A stretch of DNA of 64,000 bases, taken from positions 1 to 64,000 of the forward strand of contig NW_026516244.1 in the NCBI RefSeq assembly GCF_025602895.1. Reading direction: 5' to 3'. Shown piece by piece: positions 55,101 to 64,000 of this stretch; positions within the stretch are counted from its first letter, which is position 1, and each line of letters begins with the position of its first letter. The notes below the pieces were generated by a model, which saw only the letters and a program-made list of their open reading frames with translations, made no database searches and was not told where the DNA came from. The translations under genes were made by a program, and so were the position numbers. The DNA comes from Polychytrium aggregatum. Lineage: Eukaryota; Chytridiomycota; Chytridiomycetes; Polychytriales.

Positions 55101-57250
55101 CTCGATTTCGTCAAAGAGCAGGTCGCCGAGGTCTTGCTCCATCTGGATCGGAAAATGGCATCGCCCATACATATCTCCGATGATGGAGAGCATGCTCATG
55201 CCGCAAGAGCTCTGTCGAGCCGCCATCAAGTGTGAGCATCGATGTGAAGCGGGCCACAGAAGAAAAAAAATCGTCAGGTCGAGCACGGGAGGGGCGCTGC
55301 TATCCATCGTGCCGGCTTTGTAGACGCATGCATGTCGCCAACGTACCTTGATACATCGCAGCAGCTCCTTTGTATATATCTCGATAAGCCGGTGCTCACA
55401 GACGAACTGGGTTGTCTCCCCCCTGGCGATCACAAGTAAAGTTGGTGTTGGTGAAACAGGATATGGCTTATCGACATGCGACGACTGAAGCTGTACAGCA
55501 AAGATTTGCCCACGCACGTTTGTCTGGGTCATCCCACGGGATCATAGGTACACGCCCTGGTGGACAGCCTCGCGGTCCCGGATTCCCATACCATCGCATA
55601 TCCACAAAGTGGAGATCAATACCAAAGTTTCGGCACTCGGCTCGCAGACCAGGGACGAGAGTGCTCATCAGCACCGATCTTCGTTCATCATTGCGATTGA
55701 CGGCGACAGCACAAGCATAGTAGCCCAGAGAGGAGACACATGGTAAGCAGACACAAGGGTAAGTGATGGCACGAATGCAGGGGTAATTGGATGGCCAGCA
55801 ACAGAACCAAATACAGCCAAGATGAAGAGCCGATCTTCAAGCCATCAATCAAATGCACAAAGCGCAGCAAGTACCTTTCCAGTGTCGTGTCAATCGCATT
55901 GCATGAGACATATATGACGAGCTCGAAGGTCTGGTCATCTGGAAGCACGTATTCGCTGTGCAGTAACTCTCGGCCCAGTATGGTATGCCTCCAGGTCTCG
56001 CTATGAAGATCGCTGAAGTTGGCCCAATTGCGATGGGCTGGCTTGAGGCTCCGCTCCTTGTGTCCAAGTACGGGAAACTCATATCCCTGTTTCTCCCAGA
56101 AGAACGGATCAGACGGCTCGTTGGCGGTGATGCCGTCCTTGGCGGTGCGGAGATCGATCTGTGCATCTGGTTCGTCGTCCTCGACATCCACGGCCGGAAG
56201 CTCGGTCGGTTCGTGCTCGCCATTTTCGATATTGACGATGCTCTGAATCCTTTCGCGGCGGTTCGAGTGGCTGAGCCGGTCCCAGGTTTCGGGCGAGATG
56301 TGCCTAGCGGGCTTGGGTGGAGGCATAGAGCTCGGGATTTCCTCAAAGCGGCGGCGCCTGCATGCCATACAAATCAGCCAGCACCGGTATCAACTTTGTC
56401 AGGGACCTATGGCTCGGACAGAGCGGTGTCAACTGCCCAAGACGTGTGCTTGGCACTCATACCTCGGTCGGGAGAGGTGCTCCCAGTACTCGGGACCAGG
56501 AGGCTTCCACGGCTCGTCGTCCTTTCTCGACTTTACCGGAATGGCCGGCGGTGGATCTGGTCGAGAGTGGACAGGCCGCGGCGTGCTGAGGGACATTTCC
56601 CGGTTGTTTACGAAAAGGCAGTATCAGCAGCATAGCACAACGCAGCACAGACGTCAGTTGGTATGGGAGTAGCGAGCGCTGGATCGGCATCTGGCGGAGA
56701 CAAGAGGCCTGCTGGGCCGTGCAGCTATATACCTGAGCTTGGCGATCCGCTCCTGGTCTATCGGACGAGGCGGCTTTCTTCCTACGAAGCAGTCATCTGG
56801 GAGCGTTGGAGCGGATTTCGGCTTGCGACTGCTGAGTACCTCCCAGGTCTCTCTGGTTGGCTTGGGCTTGGGAAAGGCGGCCAAGAAGGCTCGTCTCCGC
56901 GGGTGCGACCAGAAGGCAAGCCCAGGGCCCTTGAGAGGAATGTCGGGTCTCCGGATGGGATGGGTGAGCTGGAACAGAGATGGGCGAGAGTGAGACGCAT
57001 GCACAGTCCTGCAAAACAATCTCCGTCTTGGCGGAACCACGAGCGTGACCCGGCCGACTATTCTGCCGACTGGCAGCCACACTGCTCTCGAAATGCACCC
57101 GGCCGAAACCGCAACAGACCTCGGGATAGGTCGGAGCAAATAAGTACGCGGGTTTGTCGGGCTCGGGCAAGCCCGCTGGAAGCATCATCGTGGCCCCGGG
57201 TGTAGCATGGGAAGTGGGGTTTCCATCCAGCCAGAATGCGGTTGGGCATC
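49152..57250 (-). CDS. NWD-type NLR: N-terminal W-x-x-L-S motifs, DUF4062, NACHT ATPase, WD40 repeats
   Basis: Multi-exon minus-strand gene. N-terminal exons (about 57250-56150, start unresolved) carry spaced WEVLSSRK, PEYWEHLSRPR and PETWDRLSHSN motifs. A DUF4062-like domain follows (FELVIYVSCNAIDT, then LRAECRNFGIDLHFVDMRWYG, about 55950-55570). A helical linker spans about 54530-54060. The NACHT ATPase has P-loop GIDGAGKST (about 53670) and Walker-B-like IIIVIEGLHRL (about 53350). A winged-helix/superhelical region runs 53165-52190. The last exon, about 52079-49152, encodes ~975 residues of WD40-like blades (FSWNVETGEEMWKL, IAWDVSSGKIAAQ, VYIWDL, VSVWNLDAL, IMIWEVDE). The architecture is that of NWD1/NWD2-like proteins. 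The ligand and function are unknown. Confidence 0.78.
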
Positions 57251-58080
57251 ATCCGGTTGGGGTGGGATTATCAGGCCAGAGCGACAGCAATTGTTAGAGC
57301 GACTTTGGGGCCTCGGCCGATTCTCCAGCAACGCATGAGCTCTCTAGACAGCGGATGCCCACCCGTTAGAGCCTCTGCTTTCCAGGCCTGACGGGCATGG
57401 TGCCAGTGGATTCTGGGATTGGGCTTTGGCGACTCGGGCCGGAAGCTGGCGTGGGAAGATGCGTCCATGCTTGCTGTGGGATGCAGCCGGTCGTGCGATT
57501 TGGCATCCAAGGGAGTGAAGCAGAGCGCTGGACGACGGGCGAGGCCGGGATGCCTGGAAAAATGCAAATGCAGCTCAAGGCAGCCCTGCCCTGGTAATGC
57601 AATATGTCGGCAAGCCAACGCAACTGACGTGGATGATTGAGACCCAGCCAGGCATCGCGTCGGACGAAGGAAGGGGTGTGTCTCCAATCTGGAGGACACT
57701 CCGGTCAGCGACAACAGGCACAAGTGGCTGATCTGCGCTGCTGGGGCTTGGTATCGAACAAGACATCAAAAATGCACACATGCATCGGTTTCGGATGCAG
57801 AAAGGGACGGGAGAATGCCCGCTTGCGCTGTTGGCACAACAACCGTTGCTTTCAAACCCAGCGAGGGACATATGCAATCATCACGGGCGGACTGTACGAT
57901 TGTCCCTCGATAGCGATGAATGAACGGTATTTCTGGTCATGGTGGATGGGTGTGTATTCAGGACCCAGAGAAAAAAGCCACCGTCCGCGCTCAGAAAACA
58001 GGGAAGGGAGCTCCTATTTCGGTTTGTATGGCTGTATCCATCAAGCACGCAGTCGGCGCAAGCACGGCGCAGCGGCCTGC
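57251..58080. other. Intergenic, NACHT gene promoter side
   Basis: About 830 bp between the inferred NACHT gene start and the eEF1G stop. Only short, unconserved frames are seen. Confidence 0.4.
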
Positions 58081-59671
58081 TTATTTGAAGGTCTTGCCAT
58101 CGCAGAACTTCTTGCCCTTGGGCTCCCAGGCAATGACGTGGTTGAAGTCGTCACGGATCTCGGCGTCGTTGTGATCAACACGCTCGAAGGTGTAGGACTC
58201 GTAGTCGGGGGCATCGATGACCTCGGCGGGGACCTCGCTGCCGCGGCAGACAAAGTAACCAAAGATCTCGTTGTTGTTGTCCTCACCGCAGATGAGGAGG
58301 GTGGCAAAGACGTACTTGCGGGCCTTCTCGAGGCGCTGGAAGAAGCCGCCGACGAGGTTGGCAGACATGAAGGTGAGGGTGAGCTCGCTGTTGTACTTGT
58401 AGGCAACCTTGTAGATGGTGTAGCCCTCGGCGTCAAAGTGCTCCCAGAACCAGTTGGTGGCGGTGGGGATGGTGTCGTTGTTGGAGTAGAAGCGCTTCCA
58501 GTCCTCGAGGTTCAGGGACGACTTGGGGAGGAGATCCAGGGGGTTCTTGCCCTTGGGGGCCTCGTCCTCGTAGTTCTCCTCCTCCTCTTCCTCCTCCTCC
58601 TTCTTGGGCTTCTTCTTCTCCTCCTTCTTCTTCTCCTCCTTCTTCTCTTCCTTCTTCTCTTCCTTCTTCTCAGCCTTCTTCTCAGCCTTCTTCTCGGCCT
58701 TCTTCTCCTCCTTCTTCTCGGCCTTCTTCTCGGCAACGGGGGCGGGGGCAGCAGCCTTGGGGGCGGGAGGGGCGACGTACGAGCCAGCAACGGCGACCTT
58801 CTCGGCAAGAGGGACCTCGCCAAGAACCGACTTGAAGTTCTTCTGGTTGATCAGGGTGACGAACCAGCGGGTGACGTTCTTGTACTGGGCGCGGAAGGGG
58901 GCGTCAAAGACAAGACGGTAGAAGTTGAGGAGGGCAGTGAGGACGGTGATATCGGCGAGGGTGATGGTCTCGCCAACGAGGTAGGTGTGGTTCAGGAGGT
59001 GGTTGTTGAGGAGAGCCATGACCTTCTTGGTGTCCTCGATGGCCTTGGCGGTGTTCTCAGGGACGTTGGGGATCCAGCCGAGGATGGGGAACAGCCAGGT
59101 GGCCTGGGCAGGGGAGAGCTCGTTGTCGGCAAGCTGGATCCACTGCTGGATCTTGGCGTACTCCTTCTTGTTCTTGCCGAGGAGCTGGGTGCCCTCCTTG
59201 GCGGCAGCAACGTAGTAGGCAATGGCGTTGGACTCGTAGAGAGTGAAGCCATCGGCAGCCTCGAACGTGGGGACCTTGCCGAGAGGGAACTTGGCAAGGA
59301 ACTCGGGGGTCTAGAACCAGACAGAGGGACGAAGCGTAAGCATCCGACGCAAGGCAAAGCGAAAGTCAAAGGCAAAGACCATCGATGGGGATGGGCAGCC
59401 GGACCGACCTTGTTGGTCACACCAATATCGACATGAGCGAGCTCGATCTCAATGTCGTTGTACTTGGCGGCAATGAGGGATTTGGCAACACGGGGGTTGT
59501 TGGGGTCTGCGGCCAAGAAAAAGGAGCAGGGAGGGCTTTGTCAAGATCTCAGGCGGCAGGCCAAAAGCTGTGTCACTGATGCGCGACGATCTTGAGCGGA
59601 GGATAGCAGCGACAACTTACAGGAGTAGATTTTCTGGAGGGCCAAAGCAGCGACATCAGGGTCGAGGCCAC

Positions 59672-59708
<37 letters not shown>

Positions 59709-59876
59709 GATCGGACGAGAGATCGTTTAGTCCAGGAGTAAAGTCTGAGAACGACGGCGGCGACGCGACGCCGCTGGATCAGGCAGAAGGCCCGAGGCAG
59801 CAGACGGAGGGAGGAACATGGCCCGGCAGCACATGCAGACCGGCAGACAGGACACACTTACACCAAAGGGGGCCAT
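58081..59876 (-). CDS. Translation elongation factor 1B gamma subunit
   Basis: Four exons on the minus strand (59876-59862, 59633-59621, 59506-59409, 59310-58081) splice in phase to 451 residues. eEF1B-gamma is the scaffold of the nucleotide-exchange complex for eEF1A. The order is: thioredoxin-like start (MAPFGKIYSYPNNPRVAK), GST N-domain (EFLAKFPLGKVPTFEAADG, LYESNAIAYYVA), GST C-domain (LVGETITLADITVLTAL), a long Lys/Glu/Ala-rich linker (about residues 235-300), then the conserved C-terminal EF1G domain (LDLLPKSSLNLEDWKRFYSN; NWFWEHFDAEGYTIY; ending CDGKTFK). The first two exons are tiny (15 and 13 nt). A long antisense frame over the gene is an artefact of biased codons. Confidence 0.96.
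59674..59705 (+). repeat. (CAG)n trinucleotide repeat in eEF1G intron 1
   Basis: About ten perfect CAG units (CTG on the gene's strand), between the two small 5' exons. Confidence 0.92.
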
Positions 59877-60881
59877 GGTGTGCAAGTCGGCTCGATGAGG
59901 AAGGACCAGAGGGAGAGAGACTACCGAGAGTGGAGAAGAAAAAAAGCCGCCCTGGCGGTGGCCCGACCCGAGAAAATATATGCTCGTAATTTTCTGATCT
60001 GGCGCACACACACACGCGCGCGTGGCGGCGGCTGCACAGAACGACACGGAAGCGGCGGGACACGTGTGCGCCACATCGGGGCATATTGCGTGGCGCAGCG
60101 CGCAGCATGGAGGAAAGGCCCAGAACGGGTGTGTGTGTGTCTGTGGCCAAGCAGGGGCGACAACGCGACGGCGACGGCGAAGACGGTGACGGAGATGGCG
60201 CAGAGCATGACAGGGATGGCGCAGACACCTCCGCGGAGAACGGAATCCCTGGCAGTTGTCGGGGCTGCGAGGACAATCCAAAGCAAGTCTCTATCGGTGT
60301 CAGGATTCGCCGCGACCGAGCCATGTTTCCGGTAAATTGCATGTGTATTCAGGGTCCAGACAGCAGCAACCGCTGGCCAGGGCGGCACGGAGATGGGTGC
60401 TGGCGCCTTCATCTAAAACTTGGAACAATCCATCGGTATTTTCAGGGAGATTCAAAGCGCCGATAGCAGTACAGGGAAGAGGGAAGGCGGAAGGAGGGAT
60501 TACGAAGCGGTTGATGAAGTAGGGAGGGGAGCCGGTCGATCCCGGATGCATCCCCGGGAGATATAACAATGTCCATTCTCGTACAATCGGCGAGGATCGC
60601 CCACGACAGGAAGAGCGATTCAAAAATTACCCCATTCGGAGGCGTCCTTCTCCTTTGGAAAGAGACAGGAGCCAGGCTATTCAAAAGTTAAAAAGCGAAA
60701 CAAAGGAAAGGAAGGAAACAAAGCGGGGGAATGAAGGAGAACTTGGGGAGGGGGAAGAAGGGACTCCAGGACCTGTCCGAGCGACAAAAGTTGCGGCGCA
60801 TGTGAGCTCGCCCTGATCTACAGACTATGCATTGAAGGCTATTGACACTGCCGAGGCAATCGTGGCTGCGGTGCAACGCCC
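59877..60881. promoter_or_regulatory. Upstream region of eEF1G / 3' region of the TPS2-like gene
   Basis: About 1 kb between the eEF1G start and the next gene's stop, both on the minus strand. It contains a short CACACACGCGCG run near 60005 and GGCGACGG units near 60165. No gene is supported. Confidence 0.45.
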
Positions 60882-63800
60882 TCACTGGTCGGGCTGCGGG
60901 GCCATGTCCTTGCGGCTCTCCTCGGCAAAGTGCTCCATGAGCTCGATCAGGGTGGCAGGGTCCGGGACGTGCCACGACGCCATCGTCTTCTTGGTGGAGG
61001 GACCCACGGTTGTCGAGTAGATGTGGGATTGGTCGAGGTGGGGTTGACGGAGGGCAGTGAACATGTCTTCGTCGGTGCGATCGTCGCCGGCGCAGATCAC
61101 AAACTCGGATCCATCGCGAATAGACAGAAGCTTCTTGACGATCTCGCCCTTGTTGACGGACACGGGGCGAACCTGGGCCAAAAGAATTGCGGCATCGTCA
61201 GCAGACAATCCAAGACTGCCGGTCAACGATTTCAATCACACACACACCAAGCCGACAGGGCGCTGGCAACTGAGCTTTGTCCGCTCTGGGTTTGCTCATT
61301 CGTCTCAATCACACGAGGCGCCCCATCCGCAACTGAAACCGAGCAGCAATCTGCTTACCTCCAGGTTTTTCTTGCCAACCAGGATCTCAACGGGGAGCTG
61401 GCGGAGGACCGAGTTCTCCAGATGGTTTTGGCACTCCTTGGCTTGGAAGATACCGTAGTCAGGGTCGGCAAGCCGATAGTGCCAGGTGATGGAGCTCTTT
61501 TTGTGCTCGACAAAGGTTCCTGCCAGAGCCACCAGAAAGCGTTAGCGCGGCAGAGACGGAGGGAAAAGGCATGTGTCGTCCTGCTGTCCGTCCACATGGT
61601 CAGCGCTCATCAGTCAGTGCCACGCGATCTCTTGAATGGTTTACCTTGGGTGCGTTCGGTGTAATAGTCAAAGATCTCGGTGACCTGCTTCTTCCACGAC
61701 AGGTCCTGGTTCTCGGTCATGTTCTTCCATTCTTTGGTAAATGGGAAGCGCACGAAGCTGCCATGCTCAGCGCTGTTGCCGTCGCGATCGTCGATGGTCA
61801 AGGAATAGGAACAGCCGTGAGACACGATTCGCTTTCGGACATGCGAGCCCCAGAGTTCCAGCATAGGTGTATTTGCTTGACGCCCCCCAGCGAGCACAGG
61901 CGTAGAACAGACGCTTTGACATGCCGCCCCAGCTTACCTGAAACCCAACCCCTTCAAGTGGCCGAGATGCTCCTCCAAAAACGCTTGGTCACGGCCAGAG
62001 ATAACAAAGCAGTAGTTCTTGGGGTCGCTCACGATGACCTCCATGGCCTTGAGCATTGCCGGTGGCGGGAGCGCATCCTTGGGGAGCTTGACGATTGGGG
62101 TGAGGGTGCCCTGTGGATAGAGGGAGGCATTAGTGCGGGGCTTGTCGACACAGGCTACGGCCTTTGGCGATGAGCAGACAGAGCTCGCTGGAGACCGTGC
62201 CAGCGACAGGCAGATTGCTCGATAAGCGCTCTGGACTGGCACGAGACAAAGCCAGGCTCACGTACATCATAGTCGAACATGAGCAGCCGCTTGGTAGAAC
62301 TCCGATAGGACTCGATCGCCCTGTCAAAGTCCAGGAAAGGCGTCGGGAGTGCTTGGGACGGAAGCTTAATGATCTTTTCGGCCTCGGAGACAAGCGACTG
62401 CGCCCAGTACTTGGCGGTATTGCGATTGACGTGCTCGGCGAGTTGCTGCGGATGCACGACGTGGGCGTATCAGCAGCGGCCTCGGCGACAGCACGCAAAC
62501 AGAGGAAGGGGAAGTCAAGCCTGGATACATACCTGGTACTTGGTTTCTCTCTCATCCTGGGACATGGTCAGGGCATCGTTGAGGGCACTGGCGACACCCT
62601 GCGATCAGCGAATGCAAAGCGAGTTAGATGTATGGCATTCGAGTGCACAGCGCCATCCGATGGATATTGGCAGTTGCATGTACCGCCATGCTGTACCGCC
62701 ATGCTGCACCGCCACGCGGCTTGGGCAGGACGATGCGGACTGACACTGCGAGAAGCGAGTCGCTTACGGTATAGTCGTATGGGTTGACCAGGATCGCTGA
62801 GCTCAGAGACCCAGCCGTTCCGGTGAACTCGCTGAGAATGAGCGGGCTGTGCTTCTCGCTTTGGCAGAGCACAAACTCGTGCGAGGTTGTGTTCACACCA
62901 TCTCGCAGAGAGGTAATCAAACCGACATCAGCTACGCTGAGCAAGGCGTAGTAGTCGTCCTGGTCGAGGTGCTGCATATGGTGGTGCACGGGAGCGAACT
63001 CGAGCGACCCAAAGTTGCCGTTGATGCGGGCAACTGCTTCCGAGATTTTGGCCTCGATCTTGTGGCCGTCCTTGTGCGCTGGGGACGTGACCTGGATGAG
63101 CACAACCTGAGAGATGCAGACAGGCATCAGCTAACAGCCTTCTCCAGCGACGGCACGCAGATCAAAGAGCACGCAGATCAAAGAGCCCGCAGATCAAAGA
63201 GCGCTGCAGGCGATGAGGGTGGGCCGCCGGCATATCCATGCCTTGTTTTCCCACTCGGGATAGAGCGTCAGGAACTTCTCAAAGGCATTGAGCTTATTGT
63301 GGATATCGCTGACAGTGTCGAGCTTGTCGCGGCCAAAGATTATGATCTTGTCGGCATAGAGCTCGCGGATGGTGGCGATCTTTTCGTTGACGCGCTGGGT
63401 GTTTCTGCAGGAACATAGCCGATATCACGGTCAGATACATGGACTCTCCAAGTTAGGCGCGCCCCAGCCGCTGTCGGGTCCCCCGCCATATCACAATCGA
63501 CGCTGAGCTGACTCACCGGCGGGCCAGGACACGGTTGGAGTCGATGCCGATGGGGAAGACGCCGATGTGGACCTGGGCTCCGTTGAACTCAACGCCGCGC
63601 TGGGTGGACTCAAGACCCAAGACACGGGTACAGCTGCTGATGAAGTGGCGGGCGTAGGAGTAGGTTTGGAAGCCAACGAGGTTGGCGCCGAGCACACCGG
63701 AAAGGATCTCCTGGCGTCCTGAGGCACAAAGCAGAGATGAATGGAGCGGAAGAGTAAGAAGAGTGCAAAACAAAGGACTCTACCAACCATCCAGCAAACA

Positions 63801-64000
63801 ACTGGCAAGACGAGCCGGCTAACGACGACGGTCAAGTGGCCAACGAGAGCGGTCGGTCAGCCAACGACAAATAGCGATGCTGCGTACTTACTAGGAAGGC
63901 ATCTGAAGATCTCCGAGCTTGGGAAGGGAGCGTGGAAGAAAAACACGATGGCGGCGTGCGGCAGAGCCTTGCGGATCATGGAGGGAACCAGCAACAAGTG
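60882..64000 (-). CDS. TPS2: Trehalose-6-phosphate phosphatase with GT20-like N-domain (TPS2-like), 5' end off the window
   Basis: Minus-strand, multi-exon gene entering from the right edge; stop at 60882-60884. The GT20-like part shows IVFFLHAPFPSSEIFRCLP (63950-63890), GANLVGFQTYSYARHF (about 63690), HIGVFPIGIDSNRV (about 63560), then LLSVADVGLITSLRDG and LILSEFTGTAGSL (about 62950-62790). The HAD phosphatase part shows motif I FDYD|GTLTPI split by an intron (62270/62115), motif II CFVISGRD (about 62010) and motif IV CAGDDRTDEDMF (about 61090). The enzyme dephosphorylates trehalose-6-phosphate. The first ~100 or more residues lie outside the window. An intron near 63160-63205 holds three copies of a CGCAGATCAAAGAGC unit. 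Confidence 0.92.

Noticed and set aside
57637-59436. 599-codon plus-strand open frame opposite eEF1G
   Set aside because: It is the antisense shadow of eEF1G. Its leucine/glycine runs mirror the Lys/Glu-rich linker, and it crosses real introns.
1-64000. tRNA or rRNA genes
   Set aside because: No cloverleaf with A/B boxes or rRNA core sequence was noticed by eye. A tRNAscan/Infernal run would be needed to exclude them.

Overview
The window reads as nuclear DNA of a zoosporic, early-diverging fungus, most likely a chytrid. The evidence is dense spliceosomal introns with GT-AG (and two GC-AG) ends, fungal-type MET2, GNA1 and trehalose-phosphate phosphatase genes, chromodomain Ty3/gypsy retrotransposons, and two proteins better known from amoeboid or flagellated cells: a villidin-like coronin/PH/gelsolin/villin-headpiece protein, and a DUF4062-NACHT-WD40 protein. 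The species cannot be fixed from the sequence alone.

Bases 1-19643 are a nest of three Ty3/gypsy chromoviruses. Family A (about 467-bp LTRs, TGTCA...TGACA) is the outer host. A second, inverted A LTR and an inverted 1.28-kb A pol fragment lie at the left edge. Family C (381-385-bp LTRs) sits inside A gag with a perfect 5-bp target duplication. Family B (791-bp LTRs) sits inside the A integrase region without a target duplication, and part of the A integrase is missing there. B keeps long open gag and pol frames. C and A carry many single-base frame breaks, some of which may be sequencing indels. In B and C an 11-12-nt stretch inside the LTR, 39 nt after a TATA box, is exactly complementary to the sequence 3 nt downstream of the 5' LTR, the signature of Tf1-type self-priming. 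Both have a G-GGA-AAY heptamer positioned for -1 gag-to-pol frameshifting.

Bases 19644-21600 hold no gene I can name. From 21625 the window is normal, gene-dense host sequence: VMA21 (-) diverging from RIC1 (+), an SFR1/MEI5-like recombination factor (+), GNA1 (+), mitochondrial bL33 (+) lying between two 233-bp inverted repeats, MET2 (-) diverging from the villidin-like gene (+) across a 10-bp minisatellite, a TMEM185-like membrane protein (-), a small J-domain protein (-), the NACHT-WD40 gene (-), eEF1B-gamma (-), and a TPS2-like trehalose-phosphate phosphatase (-) that runs off the right end.

The genes do not form one pathway. They are independent housekeeping genes (V-ATPase assembly, Golgi RAB6 GEF, recombination, UDP-GlcNAc/chitin precursor supply, mitochondrial translation, methionine synthesis, actin, elongation, trehalose) plus an NLR-architecture gene. 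Exon limits were read by eye from splice consensus and conserved protein order. A few may be off by 1-2 bases, and several RIC1 and NACHT-gene junctions are unresolved.
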